Below, piece after piece: positions 34,085 through 47,946 of a DNA stretch of 64,000 bases (positions within the stretch are counted from its first letter, which is position 1; each line of letters opens with the position of its first letter). The stretch is from Euleptes europaea (taxonomy: Eukaryota; Chordata; Lepidosauria; Squamata; Sphaerodactylidae). The stretch is from positions 57,629,853 through 57,693,852 of the forward strand of contig NC_079322.1 in assembly GCF_029931775.1 (NCBI RefSeq), in the 5' to 3' direction. Below the pieces are notes generated by a model. That model ran no database searches. It saw only the letters and a list, made by a program, of their open reading frames with translations, and had not been told where the DNA came from. A program made the translations under genes and the position numbers.

Positions 34085-34390
34085 GCAGACTTATGGCAAC
34101 CCCTTATGGGGTGTCCAAGGCATGAGAATAACAGATAGGGTTGCCAGGTCCCTCTTCGCTACCAGCAGGAGCTTTTTTGGGCGGATCCTGAGGAGGGCAG
34201 GGTTTGGGGAGGGGAGGGATTTCAATGCTTAGAGTCCACTTGCCAAAGCAGCCATTTTCTGCCAGTGAACTGGTCTCTATTGGCTGAAGCTCAGTTGTAA
34301 TAGCAGGAGATCTCCAGCTATTACCTGGAGGTTGGCAACCCTACTAACAGTGGTGGTTTGCCATTACCTTCCTCTGCTTAGCATGCCATG
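34085..34390 (-). repeat. 5S-type SINE fragment split by a MITE
   Basis: 'acttatggcaaccccttatg', 'tgtccaaggcatgagaataa' before 34136 and 'cagtggtggtttgccattac' after 34343 are the reversed 5S-SINE distal part. MITE copy 10 lies between. Confidence 0.75.
34136..34343 (+). mobile_element. hAT-like MITE, copy 10, inside a SINE
   Basis: TAGGGTTGCCAGGTCCCTC ... GGTTGGCAACCCTA. Flanking taacag occurs on both sides (six of the eight TSD bases). Confidence 0.9.
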
Positions 34391-34843
34391 TAACAAACAA
34401 CTTCAAGCAGAAAGAACATCCCAAAATCTATGTACTATGGCATGGAGGCCTGCTATTGAAAACAGAAACAAAAATCCTAACCAAGCCCAGGTCTTTGCTG
34501 TTTGGTAATTAGCCTTCTACTGGGATGGTAGCCATTCCATTATGCAGTCCAGTATTTCTTCTGTTCAGAATGTGTATATGGGTTAATATTGTTTCAAGAA
34601 TAACCTTTACAGTCGGAAATAAGAACGTTGAGAAAAGATGCATTTTTTTCTCATTATGTTTAAATGTTGCCATTGTTGATGAAAAATTGTGGCCATTACC
34701 TGTTTTGTCTCTTTAGACATACATCTAAAGCCTTTTATTCGGGAATCTGTCTCTAAACTGGATAATCTGAGGGTTCTTTTAGCAGGGGTGGATTTTAATA
34801 TTACATTAGCAGTTGCCAAATTTCTTTCCCACTCAATTAAGAT

Positions 34844-34922
34844 TAAAAAAGGAATTATCTAAATAGCCCATAAGGAAAATAGTATTAATTTCCTTATGGG
34901 CTATTTAGATAATTTCTTTTTT
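34844..34922. repeat. Inverted repeat, ~34-bp arms
   Basis: 'ttatctaaatagcccataag' then gaaa on the left, and 'tttccttatgggctatttag' then ataa on the right, with a ~12-nt loop. A perfect core stem embedded in A/T-rich DNA. Confidence 0.8.
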
Positions 34923-37900
34923 ATTCCTTTTTATTTTGATCTCAGTTTGACATTATTCAGGGCCGAATTGGCCATATGAACAATATCATTAAAGTAAAGT
35001 AGACATACATCCACCGTAAGCTTAGGACCTGACGCAACTAAAGTAGACCAAGATCCTATGCACTCATAGTTGGGAATAAGCCCAACTGAGCACCATATAA
35101 TTTACTTGCAAATAAACATGCATTCAGGATATGGCTGCACATGCCATTGGAGCCAATTAAGCAAAATTTTCACAATGAACTTTGGTCTCTTCGCTTCTTT
35201 CAGTGTGACATGCAGTGCAATCCTAAATCCCACTGAAGTTCAATGGAATGGACTCCACAGTAAGATTGTTTAAAATTGTAGCCACAGGTATAAGAAACTT
35301 TAACTGGATCAGGGCTTCTGCTTTTGTTTTGCATAGTAATTACATTAAGCAGGGTGGGTTGTTTTTTTTTACAAACAATGTTGATATGTTCTGTGTAGTA
35401 TCATGATACTTTGATACATGAAACTTTTAGAAGATTAGACTCATTTTTTTTCATTATGGAAAGTATGTTTTCCTTATGGTACTAAGTTTTGGCATAATAG
35501 GCCAGGTCTATTTGCACAAGAAATCCTTGTCATGTTGTGTTTAAAATAATTTTTAAAAAATAAACCACATCCCAGTGTAAAATACAATGTTAAAGATGCT
35601 TTTATTTGTTGATGATCATATACCATGAGTGAATATAATGTACATGTAAAAAAAAAATTTCCCCAAATATTCAGAGCTTTCTGCTTGAAATGCATTAGAC
35701 ACTTTACGGAACAGCAATAACTATCATACAAAAATTGCTTTTTAAAGTATTTTAAAAGTGGTTTATGGAGTGATCAATATAAATACAAAAACCCTTGGAG
35801 TCCAGGAACTATTTCTGGTTTTTTGGATCCTGGTGCTGATACTATATGACATTTTGGAATAAAAATAGCAGTTTGCTTGGCTAAGATGACAGATAAATTA
35901 TGCTTTCAAAAATTATTTTAAACACATTGTACAAATCCAAAGAGCTAGAGCTGCATACATGATCTACAATAATGTTATTAGCTCTGAACAACCTATTGCA
36001 AAGCTCAAGTTAAACTGTTTTGTAAATGCCCAAAGATTTAATCAGTGGGGAATTAATTTATTGTACAGAACAACCACCTCTTTGAAAGAAACACAAACAA
36101 AACCTGAAACAGAATACAAACTACAAGCCTAGGTAAAATATAATGGACCAAAATTAATTTATATGATCAATGTTGGTACTTATCTTATTAGTAGTTACAG
36201 CAAACCATGCAACTGAATGATATTCTTGGATTTGTTTCTCACTGTTCATGTCCAGGTGACTGAGGGAGAAGAAATACTACAAAAGCAGAAGTAGTTGTTT
36301 AATCTCTGTAATTTATTTAATACTTTGGAGGTTAATGACCAAGAGCCTTAGAAATTCATCTGTCAAAGTATGTAGCTTTGGGGTCTCCCAAAGACAATGT
36401 ATAAACAGAGTCATGGAAAATTTCACTACAATAAAGGCAGTCCTCTAAGGCAGTTCCTGTGTGTGAGGAATTGTTGATGTGTTTCGCCTGCTGTTCATTT
36501 GTTGTTCAGCACTGATCTGGCACACACAAAAATAAGTTTTGTTAAAATCTGAAGAAAATGAAATTGATTTTGGTGAGTTCAACAAGATGCTTCAATCAAC
36601 AGCTATGGCGAATCAAACAGAAATACTCAGATATTCCAGAACAACAGATCACAAGAGCTGCTTCCTTTTTGTCAGTTTCCCCCATGCACTAACAAAAATT
36701 AAACGGGAATAAAAGAATACACTGCTAAGTATATACCACCATTGTGAGAAACTCAAGTCACACCATGGAGGATTGTTCAGTTTGCTTCCTGAAGCCTTAG
36801 GAAATCCCCCCCCCACCCAAATAGCCAGACGTGTAAAATAATCATTATGATCCTGTTTGATGGACATATTTTTGATGGTGATATTTTTCCTCATACGTTG
36901 TATTTCTGAAAATGCATGACCACATCAGGATGGTAGGGATTTTTATTTCTGCAAATCTGTCCGATAGTTATCCATTTGTGAAACATTGTTAATAAACACT
37001 GTGGCACAAATAGTTTTTTGTGAACAGCTAAATGACATCATCTGCAGTGACATTATCATTCATTTCGATGTTCTTGCCTTCTCGACAATATCTGCAATAT
37101 GAGTGTAGGATTGCTGTTCAGTCACTGATCAGGAAACCTCGTTTTAATGGTGGATTTGTGTAACTTATATCTTCCATATGAGATATGTTTTTTTAAAAAA
37201 TCTTCATAAATAATGTAATCATTTTTTAGAAGGGAGGGGAATAATAATGTCCAGAAGATACAACCACCAGAACATTTGGCACAAATGGTGTTCTTGTGCA
37301 GCTCCCATTAATTTCTGGAATCCTCTTCTAAAGGAAGTCTTCCTCACTCCATCTTGGCTATTCAGCCACCATCTGCTGAAGATATTCTCTCTTACTTTTT
37401 AGAACATCCTTTGCTAGTTTTGTTACTGAACAATAGTTACAAGTGTGCTGTTTATGATGCTGATTTTATTGAGGCTGCTTGTAGAAGAAATTGAAGGCTT
37501 TTTAAAATTGTAATGTGTGGGATTTTTGTGGTAATTCGGTGTTTGCTTTTAACTCTGCTACCTGCCTGGAGAGTTTCTTTCTGGATGGAAGGTTGGAGCA
37601 AAAACATTAATAATTTAAATGGAGCTTGAACAGAAGAATGTTCTGATATATTGAACCCAGACTCTTTCCTCATTTTGTACTCAGGTGGCATGCAAATTTT
37701 TCCTTACCCTTCTAAAACGTTTGGCATTTCTGCTGCTTCAAAGAGATGCTTGAATTTTGAGAACAGCAATGTTCTCAACCCATCATCCAACTCTCCATCA
37801 GCAAGTATGTAGGAACTCAGTTTGCTAGCCAATTATTGCAGGCTTAATTCACAAGCATGGCATAAAATACAGCATAACAATATTCTGAAGGGTGCAGGTA

Positions 37901-38583
37901 ATTTGTTCATTTTCTGCATGGGGTAAGTTTTATAATCACCATTTAATACAAGGCTGAATTGCAAACTGTGATTAATATTACATTGGTAGGTTAAATGGCT
38001 TCTGCCATATGGAAAAGCAGGTCCAGAACCAGAACTATGTGAGACTACTCATCAAGCTATTGTTATCGTGCAGTGTGCAGGAGGGCATAAGGGACACTGT
38101 TCATGTTCTCTGCAATTACTTCACAGCTTCTCATAATTCACATTTCTACTATATGAACTGAACCAAACAATTTAAGAATGAGGTAGAGTTCTGAAGGCAA
38201 ATGTATTTATTGACATAGAACACACAACAGTTCTTCTAAAACAGATCTAAGCTTATGTATGTTCATCAGGAAGCCTGTAAATCGCAAGCCGAACCCAACA
38301 TAATTGCCTCAAGAATTCAAAAAGATTCATTTGTAGAGAAAGAGGTCTCTGCTCCTTGGACTTCTTGCATTGTCTTGATGTGCTGTGAATGACTTTGGGG
38401 TATAGTTCCAAAGAGCCAAGCAAGGTTTTCCCTCTTCTTTTGACAATAATGTTAATCATTCTTTTGCTAGTAACATGAGTGTCAAGGTATCCCTAACTGT
38501 TGAATCCGTACTTACACTATGAAAAATACAAGGAGGGGGATATCATTATGCAGCAAAAACCATGATGCTTTCTGTCCGGCAAG

Positions 38584-38602
38584 TACACACACACACACAC
38601 AA
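38584..38602 (+). repeat. (CA)n microsatellite
   Basis: Short (CA)n followed by an A-run. Confidence 0.8.
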
Positions 38603-41600
38603 AAAAAAATCCCTTCAAGGAATGCATAGGATTTGGATCCTGGCTCAACTTCTGGGCATTTTTACAGGAATGTTAAAGCTTGATCACAGTCCTTGCATGG
38701 AGGCTGCCTTGAATTAAAAAAAAAAAGTTTGACGTGCCTAATTTAACCAAGGATAATTGGTTTACATTATTGTTAGAGAGCGGTGGAACAGCCTGCATAG
38801 TTCAGTCATTCATTCCTTTTAAAAACACCTTTGTTATCTGTGTATTCCCGCATATTGATCAAGCATCACTGCATTTACTCAAAAGAGATCACTCATTTCT
38901 GTGCCTTGATTTAAAAAAAAAAATACTAACTCAAAGCAGAGTTTAGGAAAACACGTTTCTGTTTGTTATATAAACACAAGCTATTTTACCAGCTTGGCCT
39001 CATCCTAAATCACATTTTAGTACCATGACAAACACCCAGATCTTAAACATCCTTTTGTTTCCTTTTCAGTTGGTCTGTTTTTTCCCTTGTAGTCCTTTAA
39101 TGTTATCTTCCAAAATGACGTCCTCTCTCCCCTTTTCATATGGGCATCCTTGGCTCTGCAGCAGGAGCTTTGGAGAGCAGAATGACTTTGCATAAGATTT
39201 TCAACTGAGAAGACATGACTTGAGCACTGAAGAAATCTCAATGCATAATAACATCCTCTTAAAACACTGGCAACTTCCAACAATCATCCTTCAGTGCTTC
39301 CTTATGTCAAATAAAGTTGTATGGAGACCTAAATATAGAGGACAACCTTAAATGTCATCACCATTTCAGCTCTCCCTCAATAACAATAGTATTTTGTGCA
39401 TCTCTTCTGAATAAGGTTTATTTTTATTTCAAAGTGGTATTAGGATATGCGAGCAACCATGATCATACAACAATGTGCAGCATTATTTATTAAATAGAGG
39501 TTGCATCAAGACAGTTTATATTAATAACTGAGCATATACACTGTATTGTTGTGAAAAGATATGTAGGAAAAAACTTACATTAGCTGTATCTGTTTTTTTG
39601 CAATAAATTGGCATAAAACTGAAACCATTGTGTTCATTTTATTTGTTGTATCCCTGGCAGCTCAAGCCAGGTGCCATTTCTCGTACTAAAAGTCTGTACA
39701 TTCAGACATGCTCAGCATTTCACCTTCAAGAAGTGCTCATTCTTGATTGCCCCTTAAAATCCACAGTAGGCCAAATTCAAGATCATGAAAGGCTCAAAGT
39801 GTTGCATTCTCTCAGAAGTGTGGCCTGTCTTGTTCTGGCTGCTCTTGTGTCTTGGCCACAGCGTCATACTGTGGCCTGTTTGAAACTTTTCAAGGGGTCT
39901 TGGAATACACATGTGCCCAGTTTCAGCTTTGTTACACACCTCTACCCCTGAATAGGAGCCAAACATCTTTGTAACTGAATTTGAATGGAAACCAATAGCA
40001 CATCTCACCACTGTATTTTAATTAATAACCTTTTTCAAAGTTTAATTATACTTTCTCTTTGTGTGCTCTTGTTTTTAAATACAAACCAGTTGTCTGGAAT
40101 CAATTTCTAAGCATCCCCGTTTAGAATTGATCTGACACTTAAATGAAGGAAAGATAGAACTTCCAATATTTTGAACACTTGAATACATGGTTGTGCTTTG
40201 AAAATGCCTTTGATGTTTTTAAAGTGTGTCATTTCCAGGGAACGCTGGCTCTAAGTGTTTTGTCAAAAAGTATTAAAATGAAATAGATGCATGGAAGGAT
40301 CTGAAAAATACCTTCATTCCAATATGCATTTTAACTATTTGTTTCTGTTACTTAAAGTATCTAGGTCTTTTTCAAAGAAGAAAATGTAGGACACGCAAAT
40401 CTAGATTCTGTGTATAACAAAGAGGAATAAAATACAAAGTTATGAAGAGGGGAATCTATTATAAATAAATGCAATGCACTCCCTTTCCACATTTACATCC
40501 AACAATTCCAATTATAGAACAGCAAACTGGATTCACATAGTGGAGGAATAAACTATCACAAGAAATTATGGAATATATAATTCACCAATCTTAATCAGCA
40601 GTTGAGACATATTACTAAGATATACAAGAATTTATGAGGAATTTGGTAGATTTAACTTGTTGCTAAATAATTATGCATGGATAACTTTCAAATACTGTCA
40701 CTGGATTGGCCAGTTTTTTTCAATTGAACAAAGTCAAAAGAGCTATATGATTATTTTTGGAATATGCATTTTGTACTCTATACTTGAGAAATGTTTCTCA
40801 GTGCCATTCAATTGGCACTGCAATAAATATTTTGCTCCCTATAACATGTACATGTCATAAAGGGAAAGTTAATGCAGATCATTTCTGAACCTTTTTTATT
40901 TCTATGCAAGTAGATAATTTGTGAACATGGGGGTTTGGTTTTGTAATGCTGTATTTGCAGTGATTAAGAGAATGACACACGTTTTTCTTGTTTCCCCTTT
41001 GCAATTAGAAAATAAATGCCTACAAAAAAAGGGTCTTTAAAACAGTATGTCAGTAAAATTAAACCTCTTATAATCATCAATAATAAATTTGGCATGAAAT
41101 ACTGTCAAAATGTTTCCCTCGTTTCCCCTGCATTATATTATATCCCAACTCCTTTGTCCACTATCTCCTCTGGAAAGTTTAAAATTCTATTTGGAATTTT
41201 ATTTGGATTTAAAGCAACCTGTCCATCTGCATTTAGTTATTAGGCTAAAAACCTCCTATTGACTTTGTAGCATTTAGCAAAATTGACTCACGTTGCATTA
41301 AATGGTACAGTATTGCCTTTATGGTCTCCACCACCAAGAACTAGCAGGCTTCTCTTGGAAACATTAGCTAATAACTGGGTTTTTAAAAAAATGTATCTAT
41401 CAAGAATGTTACCTTTTATTTTACGAGAGAAAGTATCCAACTGAAATACTGGGTCTCACAAAAGTTAAAATGCATCTTGCAGTGGAAAATGTACGCGAAT
41501 TATATAACAATGTATATTGCCATTACAGCGCTCTGTGTTCCTCTCTCTACAGCTATACATTTATTCTCATTTTATTTCTGTATCCCCCCAACCCTGAATT

Positions 41601-42681
41601 TTTAACTTTTCCCCTGAACATAATAGATACAGTACTCCGAGAGAGATGCAGATTCAGTGATATTTTGACTTCCTCTCTGATGTTCTCTTCTGTTCTTCTG
41701 CTACTCTTTTCTGTCAGAGAGAAAAATAAAACTGGCCATGATATGTGGGTTGGGTCTTCCGGGGTCACTACCCTTCTGACTTCCACTTTGATGACAAGGT
41801 ATCAAAACAAAAATACTGCTTCAAGACCGCATGGCGGATTTTTTTTTGTTTTGGCTCCTTGAAATCATTGTTAACAAAGCATAGCATTGTGTGCTTTGTA
41901 CACACGGCCCTGATCCTGCAGTTGAGGAATGTCTCCCCCCACCCATCATACCATGGTGAGTAAGACTTAGGAAGCCCTCTGCTACAGCCCTCCCTTTAAC
42001 AGAACTAATTATTAGCAGTGCCAAATTGGGAATTAGAGGGTCCAGTAGATAAACATTTGTGAACAGGTCTTTCATGGGTGATTGGCATGACAATCAAAGA
42101 TTCCGTTATATGTTCAGATTCAGGACAATGAAGATGAAAGCAAGCCATCTGCATCATCCATTAGGGATTTGGGGGGCCTGGTCCAGAAGAAAAATGCTGG
42201 AGGTGGTGGGCAGTTTCCCATAAACTTTCCCCTCAATGAAAATCTAGCAAAGGAAACACTTTAATCTCACTGTTATTGCAGTATGGGCTATCTACGCTCA
42301 AAACAGTTCATCATACTGTTCTTTCCCCTTGTGTCCTGAATTGGTGTATTCCCAGGGGCACAATGGCATTGGCACAATTTAACCCAAGGTCAGAAAAGTG
42401 CGCCTGAGTGGCATGCATGATGCTACGCACACTTATGGAAGACAGAGAGATATTCAGGAATGCCATTTCCAGTATATCCGAGACAATGGTATTAGCTAAT
42501 CACCTTGAGACTTATGAATGGCTCTGTCAAGAATGTTGCTGAAAACGTTTCTTTTGCGGCTGCCCCTCAGCAAGGCGACCAATCTGTTGGAAAACCACAA
42601 CCTGTCATCATCAGCCAAGTGAAAAACGGGAGCAGCATATGTCAGCTGACACGCAAAATGGCACTTGTCACTTATTTACCA

Positions 42682-42792
42682 GTTGTTGGTTTTTAATTAT
42701 TATATTTTAGAGAAAACGTGATGTGTGTGGACATATGCAATTGTTGATTTTTAATTATTATATCTTAGTGAAAACATATGTCCACACACATC
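42682..42792. repeat. Combined direct and inverted repeat
   Basis: A 36-bp unit (ttgttggtttttaattatta...) at 42682-42717 recurs at 42740-42775. After the first copy lies gatgtgtgtggacatatg (42720-42737), and after the second its exact reverse complement (42775-42792). Confidence 0.85.
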
Positions 42793-43436
42793 AGGTTTTA
42801 ACTATTTTCAGTACCAAGGGAAACAAAGACCAAGGGTTACAAACATAATCTTAACAAGATATAATATATCTCCAGTTCTTTCCTTGTCTGTATTTGTTCT
42901 CTTTCTGACAGTCTGTGCATAGAAATTCCCACCGCTTCGACAATTAAAGCTGCAACCAGGGCAATACAAACATACTTTACTACTAGGAGTATATGTCCAT
43001 TGGGGTAATAAAGGTTTGTGCATACCTTTGTACCTTGTCCTATTGGGGTGTGTCTTTTTTTCTACAAAGCATCACAAGAGAGAAGAAAGTCACAAAATGA
43101 CAAAAAAGAATGAAGGATTGATTTATTTTTAAAACATTGTTTTAAAATGTACACCACATTTCAAACTGACACTGTTTCTTTATGCAAACTCAGTTTTGCC
43201 AGAATACATAATGCTGAATTGTATCCATAACAACCCACAACTTTTAGAAATAAAGGATTTCAGTCATGGTAGATAAAACAGATTTAATGTATTAATTTGT
43301 ATTATTTTGAAATAGGGAACAATCTCCAAAATAGGAACAATTTCCAAGAAGACATTTCTTACTCAGATAAATATATAAATATATAAGGAAAAGCCGTAGA
43401 CTAGATTACTTAGAAAACTGATTTCAAATATACTTG

Positions 43437-43528
43437 CAGTGCAATCCTATGCAGAGTTACCCTGGTCTAAGCCCATTGAAATGAATGGACTTAGACTGGA
43501 CTAACTTTCTTTAGGATTGCATTGTTGT
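43437..43528. mobile_element. Short palindromic MITE
   Basis: 'gtgcaatcctatgcagagtt' with 'ggtctaagcccattgaaatg' at the centre and 'taggattgcattg' at the right form imperfect inverted arms. A common squamate repeat. Decayed relatives sit near 32880-32940, 35050-35270, 43770-43855 and 50350-50420. Confidence 0.65.
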
Positions 43529-43639
43529 TCGTGTTTAATTTAAGATTACAATATACTAAAACTGTATTTAAAGAATATAATATACCAGAGAATACGATCT
43601 TGCTAACTAGCATGTTAATGCTATCTGCATAATTATTTT

Positions 43640-43700
43640 CAATTTATTTATTTGTTTACTTATTTATAGTTAGCCTTTCTCACTAAGACTCATGCCGCTA
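43640..43700 (-). repeat. LINE/SINE 3' tail fragment
   Basis: (ATTT)-rich then 'tagcctttctcactaagact', the reversed squamate tail. Confidence 0.4.
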
Positions 43701-46700
43701 GTGATATTCAGTATAATTAAGTATTTAATTTAAAGCCTTATGTCATCTGCTTGTAAGAGGACAAGGAAAGTATACTTGGTTCAATACCGTACACTTACTT
43801 GGCAGTGAGATCCACTGAACAGAGTGATTCTTACTTCTAAGACTGCACTGTAAGTTTTGTAAAAACACAGAAACATTATATTTAACAGCTTGGAATAGTT
43901 TATTACTTTGATTGCTCCCTTCCTCCAAGAAGCTCAGAGTAGTGTCTCAGCCTCAAAACAAGTCCATGTATGTGGTAAGCAAGGCTGATGCTATGCTCAA
44001 GGCCACCCACTGAGAACCGACTGGCACCCATGTTTTCCCCATATAAATATAACCCTAGCCATTGTGCTTTACTGTTTAGTTTCATATGCTCTGGAAATAC
44101 CCACATGTCACATTTTCACTCTTGTTTAGTCAACAGTTTCACTTTAAAGCTAAAGCTTCTTATTGCTTGGTAAGGCACCCTTTCAGATTAAAGGGGGGGC
44201 CCCTACAAATCTAATTTTAAATTCAGTTTAAAAGGCCACATTCTCCTCCCAGAGCCCACATTAGGATTGCTAGTGAAGATGGTGGGGCTACTTTGGAGCA
44301 AATATTAATTGTGACACTCTACAACAAAACAGAAGGTGTAAGACCTTCTAATGCATAAGACAATGTCTCTGGCCAGGCATTTCAACAGAATCCCCCCAGT
44401 AACCACAGAAAACTGCTTTTGAAACTGAGAGGAGCTTAAAAATGAGCCCATAATTATAAATACAAGCACTATTTACTTGTATGTTTTTAAGGTGTTTACT
44501 ATTAAATAAATTCTTAATTCTCACAAACATTAAAAAGGCAGATTTGGACTGAGTAAAAGCCTGGGAGTTTGGTCCAAAAACGGAAATACTACTTCTGTGA
44601 GCAGAAGGGTATCTATGGTTCAAAACCTATGATTTGCATCCAACTCAACAGATCCATATGTCATTTAACGGGCCCAGTATTTATCCACTGATCCTTTCAT
44701 TTATCCAAAGGAACAAAGTTATTTAACTTTAAAAACTCAAAGAGAAGCAAAATAAAGGGAAGGGTCCTAAATAGAGAAAGAGCAAAATTCCAATTTCTGA
44801 GGGGGAAAAAACAAACCACTTAAAAATTTTGATTGATTGGTTGGTTAAAAAACAGGTGATCAATCAAGTTATCACATTTAAATCAAGCTGTTTTACCAAA
44901 ACCTCAATGGGTGCCTTTTTGAGATAGTGTGTAATATTATATAGGTCACTGTTAAAATGAAAACCCATCTCTTTTTTATTCCCTAATTACAATAACACAC
45001 TGGAACCAATATACCTCTAACAGCAAATAAATGCATGCCCTTTTTCAGTAGGTCCCACTAATCAATCAGCTAACATGTGTTATTTCTAGTAGCAAATCTT
45101 AAAAATACAACTGAAAAGAAGGCGTCAAATAGCCAATTATGAACTAAGACCATATATGGAGATTGACAATATTTTCTTCTTAGCAAGCATTTGGAACAGC
45201 ATGCACATTGGATACCTCTGATTTCATCAGGGTTCTTGGACCAATACTACCTGACCTCTTCAGAAAGCTTGGTAAATGTGAACTAGAATAAACTACCAGA
45301 AGATAAACAATACTGAAGAAAAACATCATGAAATGGCATAAAGGCACTTAAGGAATATTAAACCGATACTCTTCAACAGCTTCAACTAATTTACTGAAGG
45401 GCTTCACAAGATATTCATGAAATTGTTCAAGTTTCAACACAAGGAGATACCAATAAGAAGCAACCAACTGTTGAACAATAATAAAGCCATTAACTAGATT
45501 TCATTCTTAATGAGGTTTGAGTGATAGTTTGTGTAGCAATGTTGACTCAAATTCTACATGAAAATAATATTGCATTTGGTGGATTTCTACATTATATGCA
45601 GAGCCTGTGGAAGCTATCAAATTCTTCCTCTGAAATTTTCAAGGGGAAAAATAGGTAGGCCTTTTCTAGAAAAGGTTAAGGTATGATTCGAGGATCAACA
45701 TTATCTGCACTGAGCCAACTTCTATTCTTAATGGAAATATTCAAAGGAGCTATATTTCAGGTAAGTTTTCTTTCAGCAGCATGCTAAAGGCATATTTGGG
45801 TTTTTAAGCATTAATGCAACCGAGATTGCATTCATGCAATAACTGGCATTTATGGCTCATGTTTCTGCAACAATAGTGAAAATCGCATGTATGTATTATC
45901 AGCAGCAACACCATCAGGGGGCTTGGCTCTAAGCAAAAGTATTCTAGCTTGTATAAGACTAGACTAAAAAGCATAAATGCAGCTAGCTACAGTATCACAC
46001 CAGTTATGGTACAATCCATGATCACTTTAAAAATTAATGGGAGGCTTTTCAGAGCGTTGGGGGGGGGAGAAGAGAAACGGATGCATAAACTGGCTTTGTG
46101 TAGCAAAACTACACAAATAATGTCAATCATATTCACAAAAGATCTCTGATCTCTTACCAATATGAATTATCTATTCAAAACACTCATCCCACTTCTCTAT
46201 TTTAAATACTTGCAGGGTGGTTAGCAAAGCCAAAATCTTGCTAAACAAAGATCAAAAGATTAATAGCTAACAGTAAGAGCTCTGTGTTGGCAAGTAGAAG
46301 GTAACAAGGAAACCCACAGGTCTTGAAGTAGCCACATGAGTAATCCTATTCTAATTCGTGAGGAAATGAAGAATAAATTTAGCAGAAATTAAGGCTGTTG
46401 ACACAACTCCTCACCCACTGAATTAACCTCCCACACAAGAACAGATCTAATCTTTCCAAATCCAGTCCACAACGTCTTTGCTATACACTGCAACATCTTA
46501 ACTCTATCAGCCTAGCTGAATATTTCCAAAAGTATATGATAAAAATATCCAAAATTAGTGCTGTGTTTCTTAATCATCTCTCATAATTGTAGATCTTATT
46601 CAGTTCTTTCTTAAAAGAGAAACTTGAGCCCCAGATTTCCTCTTCCAGGAATTACAATTACTTTTATTTATAGATAGAGAAATATAAACGCAGTAGCACA

Positions 46701-47905
46701 TCTAACCTGTCAAATTCCAGAGGGGCAACTTTGTTAAGTCAGTCACAGAAAAAAACAACCAATTATTAAAACAGTGTAAAGGATAACAAACGTATCTGGC
46801 ATAAGCTTTTGTGGGCCGGAGCCTACTTAAGCAGATGCACAAAAGCTTAAGTTACTTAAAGGTCACCCTGAGATACCAGCAGCATAATACTTTAGGCTTT
46901 GTGCAAAAGGAGGTTGCTTGTAAAGCAGGGACTAACTCATTGGAAAGGGAGACAGAAAAATCAGTAAGAACAAGCTTCAAATTAATAACTTCCTGTGGCC
47001 TAGTTCAGTAACCATATTCCTGAATTCATATGTAAAGGTTCTCCTTTGTTTTTAAGATCTATTTTGCAGAAATAAGTGGCATGGAAAATGCTGTAACTCC
47101 TTTGAAAACCATAAATAGTCCTTCTGCTATTCATACCGTAAACATTTTAAAAGGAACATTTGAGTGGTTATGACGAGGTGCTTTTGCTGACTGCGAAAAT
47201 GTAGCAGCATAACAAAAGAGAAAGGAAGAGACGTTCGTCAAAAAGAAAGGAAAAAAAGAAAGAAAGACTGCTTTTCAAGTTAAAATGCTGGGGGCTCATC
47301 TAACAGCTTCGCCAAAGGACAAATGCGTGCCGTTTGCGTGCAACTTCCAGACCCGGCAACTTGTTTCACGGTTCCTTAATATCTGAACCCATTTGCCTGG
47401 CGGAAAATTACAGCAGGACTCCTAACGACAGCTGATCCCCTCCTAATAAAAACATTACAAGTTGAAAGGGGGGGGGAGAGAGAGAGGGGGGGGGAAAGAG
47501 AGGGCATTTTCATCTGCCTGGGAACTCACTGGGCTCGCGGAAGAAGCCAAAAAACCCACCCCGCGTCCTCCCATGCAATAAATCAAAGATGGCATTTCGG
47601 TTCCCGAGGAAGGTCAACAACAGTCCTAACTGCGGGAGGGAGCAGGAGGGAAACGCCCCGGCCTGTGCGTGTTGCAAAAAGAGGGCCGCCTTCATGGAAG
47701 CGGCCGAAAGGGAAGCGTCTCGGTTGCACGGAGAGGGGTTTCTGCAGGGAGAGCCCGAGTCGAGCTCCCTTGCCGCCGCGGCGCCTGCCCTGCCTCGCCT
47801 GCCACTCACTCGGCTCGCCTGCAGCGGCCAGGAGGGATCAGCTGAGCGCGCGCCAGCGAGGGAGGGAGAACGCGCGCGCGCAGGAGGAGGAGGAGGGGGG
47901 AGGAT

Positions 47906-47911
47906 CACGTG
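47906..47911. promoter_or_regulatory. CACGTG E-box in the COMMD3 promoter
   Basis: Perfect palindromic CACGTG inside GATCACGTGGGC, 36-41 bp before the ATG. It would suit USF, MYC/MAX or TFE-type bHLH-ZIP factors. Binding is inferred. Confidence 0.4.
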
Positions 47912-47946
47912 GGCGGCGTGTCGAAGGTCACGGCGCGCGGCTCACA

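Larger units (their letters stand above)
34391..47559. other. AT-rich, repeat-poor intergenic block upstream of COMMD3
   Basis: About 13 kb with only small hairpins, the MITE at 43437 and a few tail fragments. No exon-like series and no long frame. Contrasts with the repeat-dense DNA to its left. It may hold distal regulatory sequence for COMMD3/BMI1 or a neighbouring gene, but nothing in the sequence alone proves that. Confidence 0.5.

Noticed and set aside
41470-41862. 130-codon frame
   Set aside because: Hydrophobic chance frame in AT-rich intergenic DNA without family resemblance.
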